Of a stretch of DNA of 35,188 nucleotides, positions 32,196-35,188 are shown piece by piece. Source of the DNA: Wenzhouxiangella sp. (GTDB lineage Bacteria > Pseudomonadota > Gammaproteobacteria > Xanthomonadales > Wenzhouxiangellaceae); contig SKSJ01000152.1 of NCBI GenBank assembly GCA_007123055.1, positions 1-35,188 of the forward strand, given 5' to 3'. Under the pieces are notes generated by a model that saw only the letters and a program-made list of their open reading frames with translations, was not told where the DNA came from and ran no database searches. The stretch's first letter is position 1. Every line of letters starts with the position of its first letter. The translations under genes and the position numbers were made by a program.

Positions 32196-33461
32196 CTAGC
32201 CTTGCTCTGTCAGGTTGGGCCAAGCCTCGGCCACGGTCCGGAATGAGCCGAAAACAACAATCCGATCATGCGTGCCGGCCCGCTCGAGGGCAAGCTCGAC
32301 TGCCCGGGGTACGGATTCTACCGTCTCCCGCCGGCCGGAGACAGGGATTCGCGCAAGTTCTGCATCGATGGCGGCGGCAGACCGCCCCCGGTCGCCGTCG
32401 ATCCCGGCCACCAGCCAATCGCTGAAACAGGCGTCCAGGGCCCGGCCGATCGACCGGACATCCTTGCCGTCCAGTACGCTGAAGACAGCAATGCTTCGCC
32501 CGGAGCAAGGCCCCAGCTCTCTGGCCAGCTCGCGAGCGGCCGCTCCATTATGGGCCACATCGACATAGACTGCCGGCGCCTCGGACAGGCATTGAAAGCG
32601 CCCCGGAAGCTGCGCCGAGGCCAGACCGCGCGACATTGCCGCTTCGTCCACCTCCAGTCGATCTCCGAGCGCGGTCAGTGCAGCCACCGCACACGCCGCA
32701 TTGGCAGCCTGCCAGCGCCCGGCCATGGCCGGGCGTTGCAGGCGCAAGGCATGATCACCGACCTGGATGACCAGGCGATCCCCGCTGCGACGCCAGGTCA
32801 GATCCCGACCGGCCATCAGCGGTCGCGCCCCGATTCGCTGCAGCGCCTCGTCCAGCGCCGGAGGTCGTCGCTTCTCACCCACGATGACCGGCCGCCCCGG
32901 GCGAGCGACGCCGGCCTTCTCGCGCGCGATATCGGCCCGCGTCGGGCCCAGCCAGTCGGTATGGTCCAGCCCGATGGAGGTGATCACGGCCACATCGGCG
33001 TCGATGACGTTGACCGCATCAAGTCGACCGCCCAGTCCGACTTCCATGACCATGACATCCGGGCGTGCCTGTCGTGCCAGCACCAGGGCCGCCAACGTCA
33101 CGTGTTCGAAATAGGTCAGCGCGATATCGCCACGCGCGCGCTCGACGGACTCCAGCGCCGCGGCAATATCGACTGCAACGGCTGGCTTGCCAGCGACGCG
33201 CATGCGCTCGCCGAATTCGTGCAGGTGGGGGGAGGTATACGCGAAGGGTCTGAAACCGGCAGCCATGACCATGGACTCGAGCATGGCCACGACCGAGCCC
33301 TTGCCATTCGTTCCGGCCACCGTGATCACCGGGCAGTCGGGCGGGTCGGCATTCAGGCGGGACAGAACCGTGCGCACCCGATCCAGCCCGAGATCGATAC
33401 GCGACTCGGGGCTGCGACGTTCCAGCCGCGCCAGCCAGTCGGCGAGTGGCCGATCACTCAA
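32196..33461 (-). CDS. folC: bifunctional folylpolyglutamate synthase / dihydrofolate synthase
   Basis: Adds glutamate to dihydropteroate and then to folates. The 421-aa Mur-ligase-fold protein shows the P-loop [10 protein letters not shown] (47-56), [15 protein letters not shown], the [12 protein letters not shown] motif, and [11 protein letters not shown], all diagnostic. The start is TTG at 33461, the only reasonable start matching homologues, with a GGGGGA stretch upstream, 18 bp after the accD stop. It ends 4 bp before the SPOR gene. It belongs to the conserved accD-folC-dedD-cvpA-purF order. Confidence 0.94.
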   Translation of the reverse strand: MSDRPLADWLARLERRSPESRIDLGLDRVRTVLSRLNADPPDCPVITVAGTNGKGSVVAMLESMVMAAGFRPFAYTSPHLHEFGERMRVAGKPAVAVDIAAALESVERARGDIALTYFEHVTLAALVLARQARPDVMVMEVGLGGRLDAVNVIDADVAVITSIGLDHTDWLGPTRADIAREKAGVARPGRPVIVGEKRRPPALDEALQRIGARPLMAGRDLTWRRSGDRLVIQVGDHALRLQRPAMAGRWQAANAACAVAALTALGDRLEVDEAAMSRGLASAQLPGRFQCLSEAPAVYVDVAHNGAAARELARELGPCSGRSIAVFSVLDGKDVRSIGRALDACFSDWLVAGIDGDRGRSAAAIDAELARIPVSGRRETVESVPRAVELALERAGTHDRIVVFGSFRTVAEAWPNLTEQG

Positions 33462-33479
33462 GGCTGGTGTCCCCCGCCG

Positions 33480-34388
33480 TCAGTCCTGTTGCTCGTCGGA
33501 CGGGTCGACCAGCTCCCCTTCGCGCACATTGTCACGGGAGCGCCCATGCAACATCGACAGGAGACTGTAGATGCGCTGGCGTAATTCCCGACGGTCGACG
33601 ATCTGGTCGATGGCGCCCTTCTCGAGCAGGAACTCGGAACGCTGGAAGCCTTCGGGCAATTTCTCGCGAACGGTCTGTTCGATGACGCGCGGCCCGGCAA
33701 ATCCGATCAGGGCATTGGGCTCGGCAATGTTGACGTCGCCCAGCATCCCCAGGCTTGCCGAGACTCCGCCGGTGGTGGGATGGGTCAACACAGAAATGTA
33801 GGGCAAGCCGGACTCCGCCATTCGCGCCAGGCCGGCTGAAGTCTTGGCCATCTGCATCAACGAAAACAGCCCCTCCTGCATACGCGCCCCGCCCGATGCG
33901 GCGAAACAGACCAGCGGCAAATCGTGCTCCAGGCACTCGCGGGTGGCCAGGGCAAAGCGCTCTCCAACCACCGAGCCCATCGAACCGCCCATGAAGCGAA
34001 AGTCGAAAGCACAGGCAACCAGTTCCATTTCCAGCAGACGGCCACGCAGAGCAATCAGCGCATCCCGCTCACCGGTAGCCTTCTGACTGGCGTTGATTCG
34101 GTCCCGGTACTTCTTGGTGTCACGGAACTTGAGCACGTCGACCGGAGAAAGCGCGGCGCCAAGTTCGACGTGATCGCCCTCGTCGAGAAAAGCCTCGAGG
34201 CGGGCGCGACCGGTCAGTGACATGTGGTGGTCACACTTCGGGCAGACATGAAGGTTGCGCTCCAGCTCGGGACGGTAGAGTACGGCATCGCAGGCCTTGC
34301 ACTTGGTCCACAAGCCATCGGGCACCTTGCGGGTCTTGCCGCCTTCGGTGCGAATGCGCGCGGGCATGAGTTTCTGAAACCAGCTCAT
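33480..34388 (-). CDS. accD: acetyl-CoA carboxylase carboxyltransferase subunit beta
   Basis: Beta subunit of the carboxyltransferase that, with AccA, forms malonyl-CoA for fatty-acid synthesis. The 302-aa protein has the N-terminal four-cysteine zinc ribbon (C30, C33, C49, C52), then the crotonase-like carboxyltransferase core, with [27 protein letters not shown], and [15 protein letters not shown] (oxyanion glycines). Length matches E. coli AccD (304). It starts 1 bp after the trpA stop. accA is elsewhere. Confidence 0.97.
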   Translation of the reverse strand: MSWFQKLMPARIRTEGGKTRKVPDGLWTKCKACDAVLYRPELERNLHVCPKCDHHMSLTGRARLEAFLDEGDHVELGAALSPVDVLKFRDTKKYRDRINASQKATGERDALIALRGRLLEMELVACAFDFRFMGGSMGSVVGERFALATRECLEHDLPLVCFAASGGARMQEGLFSLMQMAKTSAGLARMAESGLPYISVLTHPTTGGVSASLGMLGDVNIAEPNALIGFAGPRVIEQTVREKLPEGFQRSEFLLEKGAIDQIVDRRELRQRIYSLLSMLHGRSRDNVREGELVDPSDEQQD

Positions 34389-34389
34389 T

Positions 34390-35188
34390 TCAGGCAGTCA
34401 GCGTCCGTTGTTTGTCAGGTGAAGGCGCGTTATTGTCCATTGCTTCGCGGATGGGGGCAAGGTATTGACGCGTGACGGCCACCGCATCCTCGGTTCCGCC
34501 GCACTCGCCCAGTCGACTGACCAGCGCCGATCCGATGACCACGGCATCGGCGGCTCGCGCCGTCGCGGCCGCCTGCTCGGGCGTGCGAATACCGAAGCCG
34601 ACCGCCACCGGCAAATCCATCCGTGCGCGGATCCGCTCGACGGCCGGGGCGAGCGAATCGGTATCGAGCGTGGCGGCGCCGGTCACACCCTTGATCGAGA
34701 CGTAGTAGACAAAACCGCCGGCCAGCTTGGCGGTACGCTCGAGACGTGATTCGGTCGTCGTCGGTGCGACCAGGAAGATCTGGTGCAGCCCTTTCGCGGC
34801 CAGGGCCGCACGCATGTCGCCGGCCTCCTCGGCCGGGCAGTCGACGATCAGCAGGCCGTCCACCCCGGCTGCAGCCGCCTGGTCAATGAACAGATCCAGT
34901 CCGCGCCGCTCGATCGGGTTGGTGTAGCCCATCAGAACGATGGGTGTATGCGCGTCCTCGCGACGAAACTCGGCCACCATGGCCAGCACTTCGTCGAGAT
35001 GTGTTCCCTGCTCCAGCGCGCGCGCGCAAGCTTCCTGGATGACGGGACCGTCGGCCATGACGTCGGAGAACGGCATACCGATCTCAAGCAGATCAGCACC
35101 GGCCTCGACCGCGGCGCGCAGGACCGGGACGGTCGCATCGGGACTCGGATACCCGGCCGTGATATAAGGCACCAGCGCCGGTCGGCCC
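34390..35188 (-). CDS. trpA: tryptophan synthase alpha subunit, 5' end beyond window
   Basis: Cleaves indole-3-glycerol phosphate to indole, which passes to TrpB. The TIM-barrel protein shows [11 protein letters not shown], the catalytic glutamate in [11 protein letters not shown] and the catalytic aspartate in MADGPVIQ, then [20 protein letters not shown], and [12 protein letters not shown] phosphate loop. The frame stays open to the window edge (GRPAL before the first possible start, a GTG at 35172), and homologues have about 20-25 more N-terminal residues, so the gene is cut at the edge rather than truncated. trpB would be expected just beyond. Confidence 0.95.
   Translation of the reverse strand, partial: GRPALVPYITAGYPSPDATVPVLRAAVEAGADLLEIGMPFSDVMADGPVIQEACARALEQGTHLDEVLAMVAEFRREDAHTPIVLMGYTNPIERRGLDLFIDQAAAAGVDGLLIVDCPAEEAGDMRAALAAKGLHQIFLVAPTTTESRLERTAKLAGGFVYYVSIKGVTGAATLDTDSLAPAVERIRARMDLPVAVGFGIRTPEQAAATARAADAVVIGSALVSRLGECGGTEDAVAVTRQYLAPIREAMDNNAPSPDKQRTLTA

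Overview
The window is a contiguous stretch of GC-rich gammaproteobacterial chromosome. It is densely coded (about 32 genes, many overlapping by 4-23 bases), with no rRNA, tRNA, prophage or plasmid genes. Three things point to a lineage near the Xanthomonadales/Wenzhouxiangellaceae, which is inference rather than proof: the MurL-MurD2 pair for peptidoglycan D-glutamate, an NAD-type isocitrate dehydrogenase, and the classic gammaproteobacterial trpA-accD-folC-(SPOR)-cvpA-purF order.

Layout. 1-1690 (+): phage-shock genes pspA-pspB-pspC plus a small unknown membrane protein. 1775-2557 (+): a lone enoyl-CoA hydratase. 2611-8496 (-): a DUF1684 lipoprotein and, upstream of it, a tightly coupled nucleotide-sugar operon rmlB-rmlA-rmlC-rmlD-manC (dTDP-L-rhamnose and GDP-mannose supply). 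ssb lies just upstream on the same strand. 9081-10079 (+): ispB (polyprenyl diphosphate synthase), separated from the next convergent operon by a perfect 15-bp-stem hairpin. 10139-13974 (-): an AI-2E-family membrane protein, murL and murD2, all overlapping. 14110-15294 (-): an unassigned outer-membrane beta-barrel protein. 15430-16230 (+): thiD.

16231-16645 is the only gene-free stretch longer than 300 bases. It carries the most striking non-coding object in the window: an element of about 280 bp with 31-33-bp terminal inverted repeats bounded by TA, enclosing two nearly equal, elaborately nested hairpin arms. AAAACGT-type heptamer repeats overlap the stop codons of the genes on both sides.

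16646-17656 (-): NAD-isocitrate dehydrogenase. 17836-19950 (-): a sulfur-relay/redox group, in transcription order a TusD-TusC fusion, a TusE/DsrC protein carrying both redox cysteines, an exported protein of unknown function and a glutaredoxin. 20019-21485 (+): the periplasmic metalloprotease/chaperone BepA. 21583-26163 (+): overlapping ppk-ppx-epmA, linking polyphosphate turnover with EF-P modification. 26123-26710 (-): an unknown membrane-anchored protein. 26823-27791 (+): a GNAT acetyltransferase-like domain fused to a VanY/LdcB-type carboxypeptidase. 27781-29196 (-): DNA photolyase. 29269-35188 (-): trpA (5' end cut by the window edge), accD, folC, a double-SPOR protein, cvpA and purF.

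A recurring theme is cell-envelope biology: Psp stress response, rhamnose/mannose precursors, polyprenyl carrier, MurL/MurD2, BepA, a SPOR protein and an M15 peptidase. Several genes have a -10-like hexamer only 5-8 nt upstream of the start codon and no visible Shine-Dalgarno sequence, suggesting leaderless transcripts.
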